Positions 1 through 11,633 of a stretch of 64,000 nucleotides of DNA are shown in pieces; position 1 is the stretch's first letter; every line of letters begins with the position of its first letter. Source of the stretch: Volvox africanus (lineage: Eukaryota; Chlorophyta; Chlorophyceae; Chlamydomonadales; Volvocaceae); NCBI GenBank assembly GCA_030268105.1, contig BSDZ01000078.1:3709001-3773000 (forward strand). Reading direction: 5' to 3'. A model generated the notes under the pieces. It saw only the letters and a program-made list of their open reading frames with translations. It was not told where the DNA came from and did no database searches. Made by a program: the position numbers and the translations under genes.

Positions 1-560
1 ATGACGTCATAACCATCCTCGCCGACACCGGTACCCATCTTCATCTTCGCACCCATCTTCATCTTCATCGTCATCACCTTGCCCTTGATGGGACATTGCA
101 CCCTGCGCACGATGTGTCCACACATGTCAAACCGTGCGATACAGCCTCCGATACTCCTTTGAACATCCCGAGCATCACCTCTCCCATTCAATTCGGGCCG
201 CGCAAGCAAAGGCATCCGTTTGCCCCGCAGTCAGTCCATCGAGCCAGTTTATCCGTGCACGTCCTGCTTATCGGCTGTTGCCGATGCCGCTTTTTGCCGG
301 CCTCGGCGCTTTTGCTGCGCCTGCGTCTGCGCTAAGGATGATCCGCCGCCGTCCGGTGTCCCCAAGCCTTTCACTTGGCTCCTGCTACGACCTGATTCCT
401 GCTGCCTGCGGGCCCCGCCTTTCTTGCTCAAGTCGCCCGCGTGCAACACGATCACTGCCTTCCCGACTTCACCTCTCTCCCCTTCGGCGTCACCACCACC
501 ACCACCATCACCACCACCATCACCACCACCAGACTCTACAGTATTAGACACCATAGCCAT
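1..560. repeat. low-complexity left edge (CTTCAT and CACCAC runs)
   Basis: Bases 35-85 are an imperfect CTTCATC/CACC repeat, and 488-533 is a nearly pure CAC trinucleotide run. Open frames across this stretch are His-, Thr- or Gly-rich depending on frame, as expected for simple sequence, so I call no gene in it. Confidence 0.6.
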
Positions 561-622
561 CGATGCCTCAGAAGTATTTGCGCGCGTCCGCTGATGCTGC
601 CTGGGGCCCCGGAGCCGCTCCG

Positions 623-785
623 CATGGCCTTCCGCTCGGGGGCGTTTCGAAGCTTCCTGGCGCGCTACAGGCCTTTGTCCATTCCGCGCGCCCTCCTCCG
701 CGAACTCCAGAACTGCGTGGACTACTCCCCTACCACCGCCTGGGTGCACAACCTGCATGAGGAAGACGTTTGGGACGCACGTGGG
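623..785 (+). CDS. possible exon of an unrecognised gene
   Basis: Between the low-complexity edge and the minus-strand gene at 1072 a plus frame starting at an ATG (624) reads as ordinary globular protein, with Trp, Tyr, Phe and Asn at normal frequency (for example FLARYRPLSIPRALL and TTAWVHNLHEEDVW). A GTGGGT at about 781 could be a donor. The antisense frame is Arg/Gly/Ala-rich and looks less like a protein. No partner exon or family is recognised. Weak support: composition only. Confidence 0.25.
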
Positions 786-815
786 TTCTTATTGTTGCCC
801 ATCCTTCGGGGAGTA

Positions 816-1034
816 TTAGCCGTAAGAACTACGCCGAACCCCCAACTGGCCGCCTTTTTGCCCCTTCCTAGCTCTTTGCCAGTGAGACTCCATATCATCC
901 CAATGTTCGTCGGCCCCGTGCTGCGATGACAGCCCTCCAACCACAACCGAGGCATCGAACAGGAACACGTTTAGAAGCTCCTCCCCTGTCCTGAGAGCCA
1001 TCAAAAGAGCCGTTTCAATCTGCATCTCGCGCAT
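816..1034 (-). CDS. possible small exon, unrecognised
   Basis: A minus frame opening with ATG at 1034 encodes a helix-like segment (MREMQIETALLMALRTGEEL, then LLNVFLFDASVVVGG) for about 50 residues before its composition becomes poor. It lies 38 bases downstream of the stop of the 861-residue protein on the same strand, so it could be a further exon of that gene by alternative splicing (a GTGCGC donor lies near its 3' end) or a separate small gene. I could not find an in-phase junction linking the two. Confidence 0.25.
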   Translation of the reverse strand: MREMQIETALLMALRTGEELLNVFLFDASVVVGGLSSQHGADEHWDDMESHWQRARKGQKGGQLGVRRSSYG

Positions 1035-1071
1035 TATAAGGCAAAGACTCCTATGCTTTCAGTTCCAGTCC

Positions 1072-3657
1072 CTAACGCGACGTTGCGCTCGGCGTCGATT
1101 GGGGAACCGCAGCCCCGCGCACCTCTGCCGCTGCCAACCGCTCCATGAGTTCTTGCCATCGCCGTGGTACGGTTGCCACAGGCACGTAGTCCGGGTAAGC
1201 GTCCGCCACTGCCCCTAGCCACTCCTCCACCACCCAGGGCGGCTGAAAGTGCGGCACCAGAGGCACCAGCAACCGCTGCACCATCAGCGTTGGTAAGCGC
1301 AACGCCAGGTGCTCTACCAGCTCGTCATGGTCGCCCATGCAGTCCAGCGCCGAAACCACCACTGCGCTGCGTACGGCAAAGTCCATGGAGCTGAAGCAGC
1401 GCGCCGCGAAGGCATAGGCGTCTTCCAGAAGCCGTGTTGCGCGCTGCACACGCGCCGGTGACGGTGACGGTGCCGGCGGCGCTGAAGCCGCCACGCCGGC
1501 GGCATCCACCGCAAGCACTTCTGTCAGCTCGACCTCCCTTGTGAACAGTAGCCGGCGGGTGCCGGAGGAGCCCCCCCCAGTCACGTGCGCCCGACCGACC
1601 TCGGGCCAGATCTCAAAGAGGAAGTCGAAGAGGCAGCTGTGCCAGTCCGCGTCGTACAGATCTGGAAAGAGCACGGCGGCGTGCAGGCGCCAGCTATGTC
1701 GATCAATAGCTATGTCCTGCAATTGCTTCCGGGAGGGCAGTGGGAACGATGCTGCTGTTGCCGCCTCAAGTGCATCGCGAAGGGGCGCCTCGTGCAACAC
1801 CAGCACACCGCGCGGCTCCGAAACTGATTCTGCCTGTATCTCCGATAACGCTGAACCCCCAACGGTCGTACCGCTGGTACTGCGAGCCGCAGCCAGGGCC
1901 CGCGAAGGTCCCCACACAGCCTCGGGGACAGCTGCCTGTCCGCTGTTCTCCACTCCAACAAACGCAGACTGAGTAACCCGACTAGCAGCAGCATCCCTGC
2001 GATGAGGTTGGTTCCATGCAGCTCCGTTGCCTGCTGCACCGCTGCTTGCAGGCACTGCAGCATCGGCCGCCTCCACCGCCTGCCTTGCCGCGAGCCACTC
2101 TTCACTGTGGACACGCACCGCCCGAGGTGTGCGGGTCGACCGAGCCACCAGCTCTGTCGCCGGCTCCATGACAGCCGTTGATGATGTGCATGTGGAGCTC
2201 ATCAATGGTGCAGGTCCCCCAAACTCCAGTAGGGTCAAGCCCGCAGGTCCCCCTGGCGACGATGGCAGTGCTGGGGTGGCTCCGAGTTCCTCAGCCCGGG
2301 GCTCAGATGGCCTTGAGGGCTGCGGCGAATACGATGCGGAGCTCTGATCGGGCTGAGCCCTGACCGGCCTTGGCAGCAGGTCCCGCAATGTACCAGTTGT
2401 AAGCGGGGGTGACGTGCCGGCTTGTGCTGTTGCCAAGGGATACCCTGAAGCTCCACCATTTGCCACCACCGCCACCGCCACCGCCGGCGCCGGCGCGGTA
2501 GCTGCTGTTGCTGCTGTCGACGGTGCCACGGGCGGCACCACTGCCGGCCCCGCTGCTAGCCGCACAGCCGGGACTACCAGTGGCCCGGCGGGGGTTTCAT
2601 CCTGCAACAGCCGTTGCCTCTGATCTGCAAGGCCCTCGCACGGTCCTACCGGCAAGGACAAAGGCGTTGGTGTGCTATGGAAGCTGGTTCTGTAGGCAGC
2701 AGCAGCAGCAGGAGCGGAATCTGTCATCGAAATTCTAGGCAGCAGCTTCCCTAGGGTAGCGTCTCCTAAGGTGCCATGGCGCCCACCATCAGCGGAGTTG
2801 CTGTCAGCGGCCGGCACCTGTACCGTCGAGTATTTGTAACGAGCAGCAGCAGCGGATGCGGACCGGCGTGCCGTGCCGGGCTGCTTCGCTGGAGCTGGCG
2901 CCGGTGGCAGCAGCAGCGGTGTAGGGGGCGGTGCAGGATCCACTTGCGGTGCAGGAAGCACGTCTGGGGTAGCTGCAGCCCGCTCCCAGGGTCGCACCGC
3001 GCGGCGTCTTAGGCTGGAGAGGTTTTGCCGATCTGCGGCGGGCTGCGAGATGTGCTCGGCCAAAGCATTGCGGAGCTCCGTCGACGTGCCTGTGATACTA
3101 CTGACCCCATCGCTGTCGCCGGGAGTCCCTGTCGGCAGGTCTTGAGGCACCGGCTTGCCCGATAAAATGTCGTCCAGGCTAAAAGCTGGAACCAAGCCGC
3201 TCAGCTGCTCCAGGTCAGGTATGGCTCTGTCACTATAAAGAAGTTCGGAGGACCTCGGCGCCGGTGGCAGCGGCGCCATCGTCGGTGGCTTCGCAGAGGG
3301 CTTTCGTGCAAAGGCGTTCGTGCCATCATGCGGGCTTGCAGGAGCTATGGGAGCGAACGCGCCGCTCCCGCTTCCATTGCGTTCGCTCAGCTCCGTCTGA
3401 CTCAGCTGCGTCCATCGCGCTGGCGGATCCAACTGCCGCGAGGTGCGGCGGCGGCTGTTTGGAAAGACCGCACTCGTTGACCCAGCTCTAGCTATCAGGC
3501 TAAATCTCCTTAAATTTTCGCAAGCAAATAAGCATGCTTCCAGAAACGCTCGCCGGGTGCTAGCGAGTGAGCGGCACGGTCGACACACTTGGCAGTCGAC
3601 GCTGGTGCGGGCGCCACGACACCAGGTCGGACGCCCGAGACAATTTTCGTAATGCAT
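1072..3657 (-). CDS. 861-aa Ala/Pro/Ser-rich protein with a globular C-terminal region
   Basis: A single uninterrupted frame of 861 codons from ATG 3657 to TAG 1072. The first 126 residues are Cys/Arg-rich and may be 5' leader; an internal ATG at 3279 (MAPLPPAPRSSELL) begins the better-looking protein. The middle, about residues 200-620, is Ala/Pro/Ser/Thr-rich and probably disordered. From about residue 650 to the end the sequence is more globular, with Trp- and Leu-rich helices such as SWRLHAAVLFPDLYDADWHS and HFQPPWVVEEWLGAVADAYP. I recognise no domain, no membrane segment and no catalytic motif. The absence of stops over 2.6 kb and the codon bias support it being real; function is unknown. 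A short continuation exon downstream cannot be excluded. Confidence 0.6.
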   Translation of the reverse strand: MHYENCLGRPTWCRGARTSVDCQVCRPCRSLASTRRAFLEACLFACENLRRFSLIARAGSTSAVFPNSRRRTSRQLDPPARWTQLSQTELSERNGSGSGAFAPIAPASPHDGTNAFARKPSAKPPTMAPLPPAPRSSELLYSDRAIPDLEQLSGLVPAFSLDDILSGKPVPQDLPTGTPGDSDGVSSITGTSTELRNALAEHISQPAADRQNLSSLRRRAVRPWERAAATPDVLPAPQVDPAPPPTPLLLPPAPAPAKQPGTARRSASAAAARYKYSTVQVPAADSNSADGGRHGTLGDATLGKLLPRISMTDSAPAAAAAYRTSFHSTPTPLSLPVGPCEGLADQRQRLLQDETPAGPLVVPAVRLAAGPAVVPPVAPSTAATAATAPAPAVAVAVVANGGASGYPLATAQAGTSPPLTTGTLRDLLPRPVRAQPDQSSASYSPQPSRPSEPRAEELGATPALPSSPGGPAGLTLLEFGGPAPLMSSTCTSSTAVMEPATELVARSTRTPRAVRVHSEEWLAARQAVEAADAAVPASSGAAGNGAAWNQPHRRDAAASRVTQSAFVGVENSGQAAVPEAVWGPSRALAAARSTSGTTVGGSALSEIQAESVSEPRGVLVLHEAPLRDALEAATAASFPLPSRKQLQDIAIDRHSWRLHAAVLFPDLYDADWHSCLFDFLFEIWPEVGRAHVTGGGSSGTRRLLFTREVELTEVLAVDAAGVAASAPPAPSPSPARVQRATRLLEDAYAFAARCFSSMDFAVRSAVVVSALDCMGDHDELVEHLALRLPTLMVQRLLVPLVPHFQPPWVVEEWLGAVADAYPDYVPVATVPRRWQELMERLAAAEVRGAAVPQSTPSATSR

Positions 3658-4098
3658 AGCGGTTGACACATCAAATTAAATAATTAAGTCCAGCTTATTA
3701 GACTACAAGCTGAATCCCATAACAATTACCGCGAATATTCAAATACAGGATGACGAGCTCTTGCTTCCTCAAAGATGTAGTAACCTATAAATTGGGAACA
3801 TCAGACCCCGAAGGGCCAACACAAAGTACACCTACATCCTTTTTCTGCAACGAGCTAACGACCATGCGCATCGTACAACCGATGAAATTTTCCAAAGATC
3901 CGGACATGTATTCCTGTTCTCCAGGCATTTTGGTGTGATATTTGCATCACGGCACGCCTTGAAACGTTTACAATAAAGCCGTTTTCAGTCAGTCCCCGCT
4001 CGCCAGCTCGGGTTTCCTCAGGCAACCCTGACGTTTTAGTTGACAAACCCTAAGGTTTTTCAAAATACATAGGTTTCCTGCGTCAATCTCGACGGCAG
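3658..4098. other. divergent intergenic region, possible 5' exons of the plus gene
   Basis: AT-rich leader (3670-3745) between the minus gene and the plus gene that ends at 4422. A plus frame from ATG 3750 to 3938 (MTSSCFLKDVVTYKLG onward) and a short stretch after an acceptor at about 3989 (SPRSPARVSSGN) look protein-like and may be upstream exons of the gene at 4099. Intron phases could not all be reconciled: a GC donor after TTTCCTCAG at about 4022 would give the correct phase into 4099, but the link back to 3750 remains open. Confidence 0.3.
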
Positions 4099-4422
4099 GG
4101 AACAGTACAACTGTAATCAACGGAGCCAATGGCACTGGTGCGGAACAGCAGGACAAAGACGCGGGGATTGAAATAGAGTTTGGAGGGACTCCGGTTTGTG
4201 CTTGCATTCCTTGTGCACTTTTGGTGTGCCGAAACTCCCTAACTGCCCATCCTTGACGTACCGCAGGTCGAAGGCCAGGACATCAAGAACGGTCGCTTTT
4301 ACCACGATGAGGATTTTGTTCATGGCATCCGAGTCACAGCGGACCGAAAAGCAGCCCTTACAAAGCGACTGGATTCCTGGGACTCCGGACACATACCAAC
4401 CATGATCCTAAACATGGCTTGA
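4099..4422 (+). CDS. 3' end of an unrecognised gene, two exons
   Basis: Two exons join cleanly in phase: 4099-4193 (acceptor GACGGCAG, donor CCG|GTTTGT) and 4267-4422 (acceptor ACCGCAG), separated by a 73-nt intron and ending in TGA. The 83-residue C-terminus is hydrophilic, with an acidic Gln/Asp stretch (GTGAEQQDKDAGIEIEF) followed by NGRFYHDEDFVHGIRVTADR and DSWDSGHIPTMILNMA. It resembles no family I know. The exon composition, both splice sites and intron phase agree, so I believe it is coding. Start and upstream exons lie in 3.7-4.1 kb and are unresolved. Confidence 0.5.
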
Positions 4423-6666
4423 GGAACTTAGGAGCTGTATCAATAGGCACACCGATACTGAGGGCTCGTACAGTGGCAGGATGCCTGTGTGTTGCAAGTG
4501 CTCGTCATCGACCTTTGTACTTTGAGCTGTGGCTTGATCAAGTTAATAACGAGGGTATCAATTATGTATACTTTGAAATTTAACCTCTTGTGCACCCGAT
4601 CTATTATCCCGTATTCGTGTGCGGATTCCAGTGTCCGGACATGCCCTTCGTGCCTCGTCTTATGATGGCATATTGCCGAAATTATTTACCCGATGGGTTT
4701 AACTAGTCATCCTAACTTTTATCTAATTTTGTCCTGGTGTGTTGTCTGCCAGCCACAGATGCCCTGGGCCCTGGGCCCTGGGACGCCAGAGTGCAGCTTT
4801 CGAAGTTAGCAAGAGAGCGCACTGACCGGCCCAAAGGCTTCGGAGGCCCCCGGTTGGGGGCTTCCGCTAAACCCTCTGGAAAAAAATTGTTGATGCCCTT
4901 TTGAATTTCTCCTCGTGGTGCAAAAAATTGAGGTTGATCAGAACTCTCTTGATTCAAGATCAAAACAATTTGCCCATTTATGTTTGTAAAAACTATGCCT
5001 CATTCCTAGTCTACGACTCATCCTATCTGTCATTTTTCGCATCATGATTGGCTACTAGGACTCCTCGAAGCTTGGTCAATGCAACCCGAAAAATGCAGCT
5101 CCAAGCACGCAACGGAAGGGCTTTATTTCACAGGCAGGAGCATATGGCTATTTGCCATCATTGCGCCAGCCAGGCAAATTCATATACATATCTGCATCCT
5201 GATCCAAAAGAGTTAATGGCTATCTATCGAGACATGCACATCAAACCTGAGCTAAGTAGCAGTACATGATACGACACACCATGTCACCCCCGACATGCCA
5301 TATACGTTAAGGTGTGTCTGATGACTTACTGTGACCCATGTCGGTCGAACCCTTCTCACGTCCATTGATTGAATCGCTCGGAAGTGCACCGTGCTCGTGA
5401 TGACCTTCGCTCCTAACAGTCCATCGGGATGCATCTTCCCATCCCCCAAGTGAAGGCATGGGGCGAGAGGACAAATAACCTCACCCATACGCACATACAT
5501 CTGTGTTGCTGACAATGGCTGGGTGCGTGTCCTGCGTACGTACAGGTAGCAGGACGCTGAATGAATACTATACACTAACTTGTCCTAATATATGCAATTG
5601 CGTGCCTCGCTCATTGGTTTCTGGTAATATTGTTTCAAAAACCTATGAGATTATGAATTATTGCAGCTGGCTCGTTTTCTTCCTCTCTGGTATGTACTCC
5701 CGCAGTCGGTATGCATGTACGGTCTGTCGGCATCATCACTGGGCTTGATTTGTACGACGGCCCCTGGGCGGGGTCTGCATCTTTCCTGATTCATCCGTGG
5801 CTGGCTCGCCCGCCTGCAATCCATTCCATCGGGACCCTTGGGTGCCTGGCTGGGTGGGTTGGATGGATGGATGGATGCTGGAAGGTTTTGAAGGGTTGGA
5901 AGGGCTGCCGGAACTGGTTGATGTTATCGTCAAGCAACTGGCTGCATGCGTCTGCCATGCTTACCTTACCTGTTTACGTCATACCTATGTGTAGGGGTAC
6001 GTACATCTCGTATCTAGTCTGTCTGCACCCGCTATGATAATGTGTAATCATATGCAAGAGGACGTAAAGACCGCGATCGACCGGAAGCTGCTGTCCCAGC
6101 TAGCAGCTGCTGCCAGCTCTCATCCCCGTTCTGGTATGTGGTATCGCCTTGCTTTTGCTTGTCTGACGAACACTAATAACGAAATGACAGATAAATCAGT
6201 AAGGTTATGGAGTGTAGTTATAGTGTAGTTATAGCTGCAGTTATAATAAGCTGCAGTTATAACCAGACCAAATAAAGATGATTATGATTAGATGTTCTGT
6301 GGGGACCTTACCGTGGGGTCCGCCGTCTACCGCTTATGTGGTACGGTTAGCTCAAGTCCGGGGCGAGAGCTATACATATGTAGTAAAAAAACGAGAATAT
6401 AGCTAAACGGACGTGCACATGCACGCTGTTAATTTAAAATTCCTTATCTAGAACCCCAAATAACTACAATTCATGCATCTGAAAGCATGCTGCTGCTAAC
6501 TACGTGCGAGTTACGGAGAACGTGTACAGCGGAGGCAGCAGGGGTCGCGCGGTTAGCTGTTATGCAGTACAGGATCAACAGGACATCATAATCGACTCCT
6601 TGGATAAAATGAAACGCATGCGATATATTATAACAATTATTCTTACACGACGGCTTTGCGTAAGAA
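4423..6666. other. intergenic, no gene seen
   Basis: Over 2.2 kb without a convincing coding frame; all open frames are short and of poor composition. It contains GGATGGATGGATGGATG at about 5857-5876 and a cluster of GTAGTTATA/GCAGTTATA repeats at about 6211-6262 just upstream of the secreted-protein gene. No RNA gene was recognised. Confidence 0.55.
6205..6262. repeat. short tandem repeat of GTAGTTATAG / GCAGTTATAA
   Basis: Five imperfect copies of an 8-12 base unit built on (G/C)AGTTATA occur in 60 bases, about 400 bases before the start codon at 6667. No function can be inferred from sequence. Confidence 0.6.
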
Positions 6667-9512
6667 ATGACTTACCTGAGATTGGCCCGTTTAAAATGGA
6701 CCGCGTTGTTTGTAGTGGCTTTTGGACGCTTTGCGGTGGTCACCAACGCGCAGCTCAAGCTGCCCACAGTCAAAGGTATGTACTGTCAGGATTTGCCGAC
6801 CAAAACGAAGATAAATCCCTGCGATAAAAAAGTACCGAATCTCCCGCCGCTGTATTTCTGTATGCTGCATGAATGAAATCCTCTGATTCATCATAGCCGT
6901 TTCAACTTCCATTGTGTTGGTTGTGACGGTATGGCACCTAACATGTAAGATGTTCACTTTCATGGCGTGACACCCCCCCTCCCTCCTCCCTCCCTCCATG
7001 TGAAGGTATCCATTTGGGTTACGACTATACTTCACGTGTGGTTCTCCTCTACCCCCACCTTCCTCCTCCCCTGCCTGCCGCTACCTGAACGCAACGTGCA
7101 TCCCACAGGTTTGTCCGGGGGCTGGCAAATTGACTTCACCGGTAACATCTCTGGCGCCCGTTTCATCCACCCCATCAACACCGACAAAGACGGCTCCCTC
7201 GTCGCTGCGCGCGTAGCTTCCGCCCTCAGTGGCCTTTCCGTGGCTGCCACTAGCGACGTCCGCGCCCTCTCCATCAACCCCACCCGCATGGCCGATGCCG
7301 CATATGTCGAGGACGCCGCAAACTATGTCGTAAACCAACTCTATGGCACCCTCGCCCAAGCCGGCACCAACCCTCTCCTCCAGAAGACTACCTTGGTGCT
7401 TTCCAGTGTCCATCGTTACGGGCTCTACGTCGCTGAGGCTCTCCATGCTCGGGTTTTACCGTTGCAGTATATTTCCTTTGCCAATAGCTGGCAGCAGGTT
7501 GTCAATGCCTCCAGCAGCGCCACCATTATCGTGGGCCAGGACTACGACTATGGCGGTCTATGGTTGTGGAACAAAATTGCAGCGGGGAAGGCGGCGACGA
7601 AGGCGGCGAACGTGCCGACTGCATACCTGCAGGCAATGAAGGATGCCACCAATATCATTGTCGTGCAGCCCTGCGATAATTGGTGAGGAAAAATGAAAAG
7701 AGAAACAATGTATGTAATAAAACACAGTGTACGCGTACTAGCTAGGTCGGTAGCAGGTAAATGCGATTTTTTGTTTTGAGAAGAATTTGTACTTTACTTT
7801 TTATATTATTATATATTTTATAATATGATATGGATTCCGGTTGTCTTGCCTGTATTCATACTTGCTTTGCATTTCTGCTTGCGCCTGCTGTGCGGCAGCA
7901 GTTGAAAAGTTAATAAAGTAATGCGAGATCGTTAGCACTAACATTTCTATTTCTAAGATTACATTACTTAAACTTCCATACCTAATTTTAGTGTAAAAAA
8001 GCAGTTGCATTACTTCAATGCCTCGCCGGGTGTTTGATGGCCCTATCACATTCACAGGGTCTATTGCAATCCTGTGTCGGATCCGCAAGGTTACAACTGC
8101 TGGGACGCCATAAACGAGACGTACATCGGCGGCACGTCTGGTCCCATCTACCTTCACACCTCCCTTAGCCGGTCTGGGTTTGGCACAGGTGCGTGCGTTG
8201 TACGGCACCCTCCATAATGTACGTTGCGTCAAGCCACGCCACGGAAGACTGACCGGATTTGAAATGAAATATTTAAACGCATTACTTAGAGACCGCGTCC
8301 ACGCGACAGCTGACCCAGCAAGCTGGATGTGGTCGGAAGCTCCGGAACCACCACCGTCCGGCCCTGCTGGCACGTCCTGCCCGGCACCTTCGCAGTCTCG
8401 CTAGCTACATCGAAAAATTCACTTCATCATCATCCCCAAACATCATTTGCTTGATTCCCGAAGTTTCTGCCGTATTTTCGTTTATGTATTGCTGCACCCT
8501 TTGACGGGCCGTTAACTCATTTTCAAAACATCATACCTAGATGAGCCTTACAATCCCTGCCCCGCCCTTTTAACCTCAAACATATGTACAACACATACAG
8601 ACCCACCCGACCCTGGTTCCCCACAGACAGCAGCCGACGGACTGGCTCTTGCTTTCTATCACCTCTACCCTTCTCCCTCAACGTAGCTATCCTTTTGTTT
8701 CCAAATATCCTTTAATTCAGTTAGTAAAATAATGAATGTTATTTGATCTGTCGTCCAACCACACACATATAGGCGGTCAGCTGTACCAGGAAGCCAGAGC
8801 AAAGGGCGCCATTGGAAAAGCGAGCGCGGCGGAAGTCAAGAACCTCAAGCAGTGGGAATGGGGCGTGCCCGACTCCACCGTCAATAACCTCAAAACCATC
8901 TGGACGCAAACCCTTAAACGCTCCGAAACCAACTTCAAAGTGATTTCCGGCGGAGTCGTCGACATGTTCACCTGGACGCCGGATGTCTGGAGGTCGTACT
9001 TGGAGTCCGCTAACAAGTTGAAGGTCCGCGGGTTCCATTGGAATTCATACTGGGTGGCGCACACACAGCTGGAACGGATGGCTGCCGTACTTCCTTTCCC
9101 GTCGTACTCGTACTACCAGCCGTACTGGCACCCGCTGGACGACAAGGCTCGCAGCGTCCTGAACACCATGCCGGGAGCGCCTAATTTTGCAGCAAGCTAT
9201 GCTGCGAACAGCAGAGCCTTTGTGAACAGCATTGGATCGGCCTACGATGCGGATGGCGTGAAGCGTGTTTTGTCGGACTATGGGCTGACTCCAGGGAGTG
9301 GTCTGGCGTATTACGGTTTTGGGATCGATGCCGCGGGTGCCTCGTCCGTGGGTTGGGATGGTACGACGAATGTACGAGCGGGCTACGTAGAAGCCGCGGT
9401 GGCGCTTCAGAACGCCACTCTTGCACCATACACGAAGAGGGTGTGGATGCCGCTGGTCTTCGCCAACTTCACCAGCGCGCCTTCGGTTTGTGGCGCATGG
9501 ACGCCGTACTAA
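6667..9512 (+). CDS. secreted protein of 517 aa, family not recognised
   Basis: Four exons join without phase conflict: 6667-6775, 7109-7682, 8058-8188 and 8773-9512, with donors G|GTATGT, TG|GTGAGG, G|GTGCGT and acceptors CCCACAG, TTCACAG, ATATAG. The N-terminus has a basic patch and hydrophobic core (WTALFVVAFGRFAVVTNAQ), a likely signal peptide cleaved near residue 29. The mature protein is rich in Ala, Tyr and Trp, contains several N-glycosylation sequons (NIS, NAS, NET, NAT, NFT), few Cys, and aromatic segments such as GFHWNSYWVAHTQLERM and YSYYQPYWHPLDDKA. No transmembrane segment follows the leader. I recognise no catalytic motif or family; an extracellular-matrix or secreted enzyme role is a guess from secretion alone. 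No TGTAA poly(A) signal was found just after the stop. Confidence 0.75.
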
Positions 9513-11633
9513 TTGAGTGCTGAAACAAGGGGCGAGGGAGGAAGCGCCGTACGTACGTACGTGCATGCCTACGTACGTACGGCTCGAGTCTTCATCTCCA
9601 AGCGCTACGTACGTAGACTACGTACCTTCAAAGCGATTGAGATAGAGTAACAAAGAAAGCACCTAATGATTGTATAGATGTGTATACACATAAAGTTCAT
9701 CTGCTGCCGTGCGTAGATGACGAGGATTCCGCTCGCTTTCAGATGATGATGAACATTTTGCATTTCTGGATCCATGAAATCCAGATCGATGCTCGTCTTA
9801 TCAAATTTCCGACATATCCAAGCAAACCCGCATGTGCTTTCTGGGGTACGTAATGCGCGTTGGTGGCAAGGGATGTGTGGGGCAGTGCGGGACGGGGCTA
9901 GCGGCACGCACGCAGCGGGTGATCGCGTTATCGTTATATACATCCATCTATCTGTATGCCTATATGGCTAGCTAGATTGCCGAACCAATACCTAACTAAC
10001 TATCTTCAAACCGACGGTGGGCGGATGGATGGATGGATGGATGCACTTCGCTAACAATCATTGGCAAGTAAGGTCAGATAAGCAGTTGGCAGGTAGACTT
10101 GGTGTAGCTTCAATAAAACATTTACGGAGGCCTCCTTCCGTATATAAATTCGCACATGCCGTATGTGGAGCATCTAAGGCTATGTATGCGGGAATGATTG
10201 TACGACATAGTATCATGTAGCAAAAAATACATCACTTTTACAAGTCCGTGGAAATGCTAAGATATGGGGGGGAGGAAGTGGCGGAGGTGGGAAGGGGTTG
10301 GGTGGAAGACGGAGCTGCGGATCGAAGCAAGAAACGATTCATGCCATTCGATGTGCGTATGCAGCGTGTACGTGTTTATTATTAAATATTGCACGACGCC
10401 GGGCTGCTGGCCGTCAGGCGGCGAGCAGGCCATCAAACCTGATTTGATGATGTTGATGATCTTAATGACGATGCTGAATAATCAACAAAATCTGCAGGTC
10501 AAACTGAAGGAAGCAGGCGAAGCCAAGCACATTCATCTACCAAGCAGAACGCTTTTCGTACATACATGTTTGCTTTTTCCCTTCTAATAATGCGTGTATG
10601 TATGATAAATAAGTACATATGTGATCAATCATTTTAAGGTGATGCCCGCGCGATTTTTGTCTATTTCTCTATCCATCTATCTCATCTATCCATCTAATCA
10701 TCTGCTTCAGCATGCCGATGGCGACAGATAGATAGTTATGTTCTGTTCGCGACGCTCCCTTTCCTTACGTTATTACATAATCTCGTACAATGTATGCATG
10801 TCCTTAATACATAGACACATGTCAACGATCTACATTATCATGCGGCGGGCAGGTAGCTTTAGACCGACTTATACTTACGTGCCATTTGCTGGCACATACA
10901 CAAGCATGCCGTGAGGATGTTTACCATTTGGAGTTTCTTCCAAGCATATTGGACAGCGAACGAAGGAAGCACCAAGTAGGTCAGGTAGGTAGGTAGCCGA
11001 CCTAGTTGCTTACCTCGCGTTCCGCCGCCGCCGTTGTCGTCGTCGGCGTCGTCGGCGTCCTCGCCCGTCATGGTAGGGGCCAGGTAGGTCCTCAGCAGCC
11101 GCAGCTCGTTGCATGCATGTCCGTCCGTGCATCGTCCTGTCCTAGAAAGCCATTGTTCTTACGACCGAGCAAGCAACGAACCGCCGTGCATCAATCCATC
11201 TACGCGCAAGTCCCTCCGCCTGTCGTTGCTGCCGCCTGATGACGAAAGCAAGATTGGATCAACCAAGAAACGGCATATGTAACGGTGAAAGGAGCAGCAC
11301 GGGACGAGTGACGCAGTTGCGTACTTTGACGGGTTCGTGCGCGCCTTTCCTCCGTACATGCGTAGGATACCTAGATCGCGCCAATCCATCATCACCATCG
11401 CCACCATCATCATCATTACCTTTGACCGAGGATCCCCTTATCAAAGTCGTCTGTTCGCTATCTAATCTGTTCGCCGCGGATGTGATAATTCATCTGCAGA
11501 CTCCTCCAGCCATTTCTTCCCGTGTGTGCATGCGGGGCCCGGCCGGGTAAGGGCCGCACGCCGGAACATCAGGAGATTTGCGGACTAGACCCCAAACGCA
11601 TATAATATACTTGCAGCAATAAACCTAGCAATA
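9513..11633. other. 2.1 kb intergenic, microsatellite-rich, no gene seen
   Basis: Only short frames of poor composition. Contains ACGTACGT repeats (9547-9620), GGATGGATGGATGGATG (about 10022-10041), CCATCTATC repeats (about 10670-10700) and GTAGGTAGGTAGG (about 10983-10995). No RNA gene recognised. Confidence 0.55.
9547..9620. repeat. ACGT tetranucleotide repeat cluster
   Basis: Three interrupted runs of (ACGT)n lie within 75 bases, beginning about 35 bases after the stop of the secreted-protein gene. The unit is self-complementary, so the transcript could fold; whether it acts in 3' end formation is not known. Confidence 0.75.

Noticed and set aside
10859..11239. Short frames over GTCGTC/CATCATC repeats
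   Set aside because: Simple-sequence translation products only.
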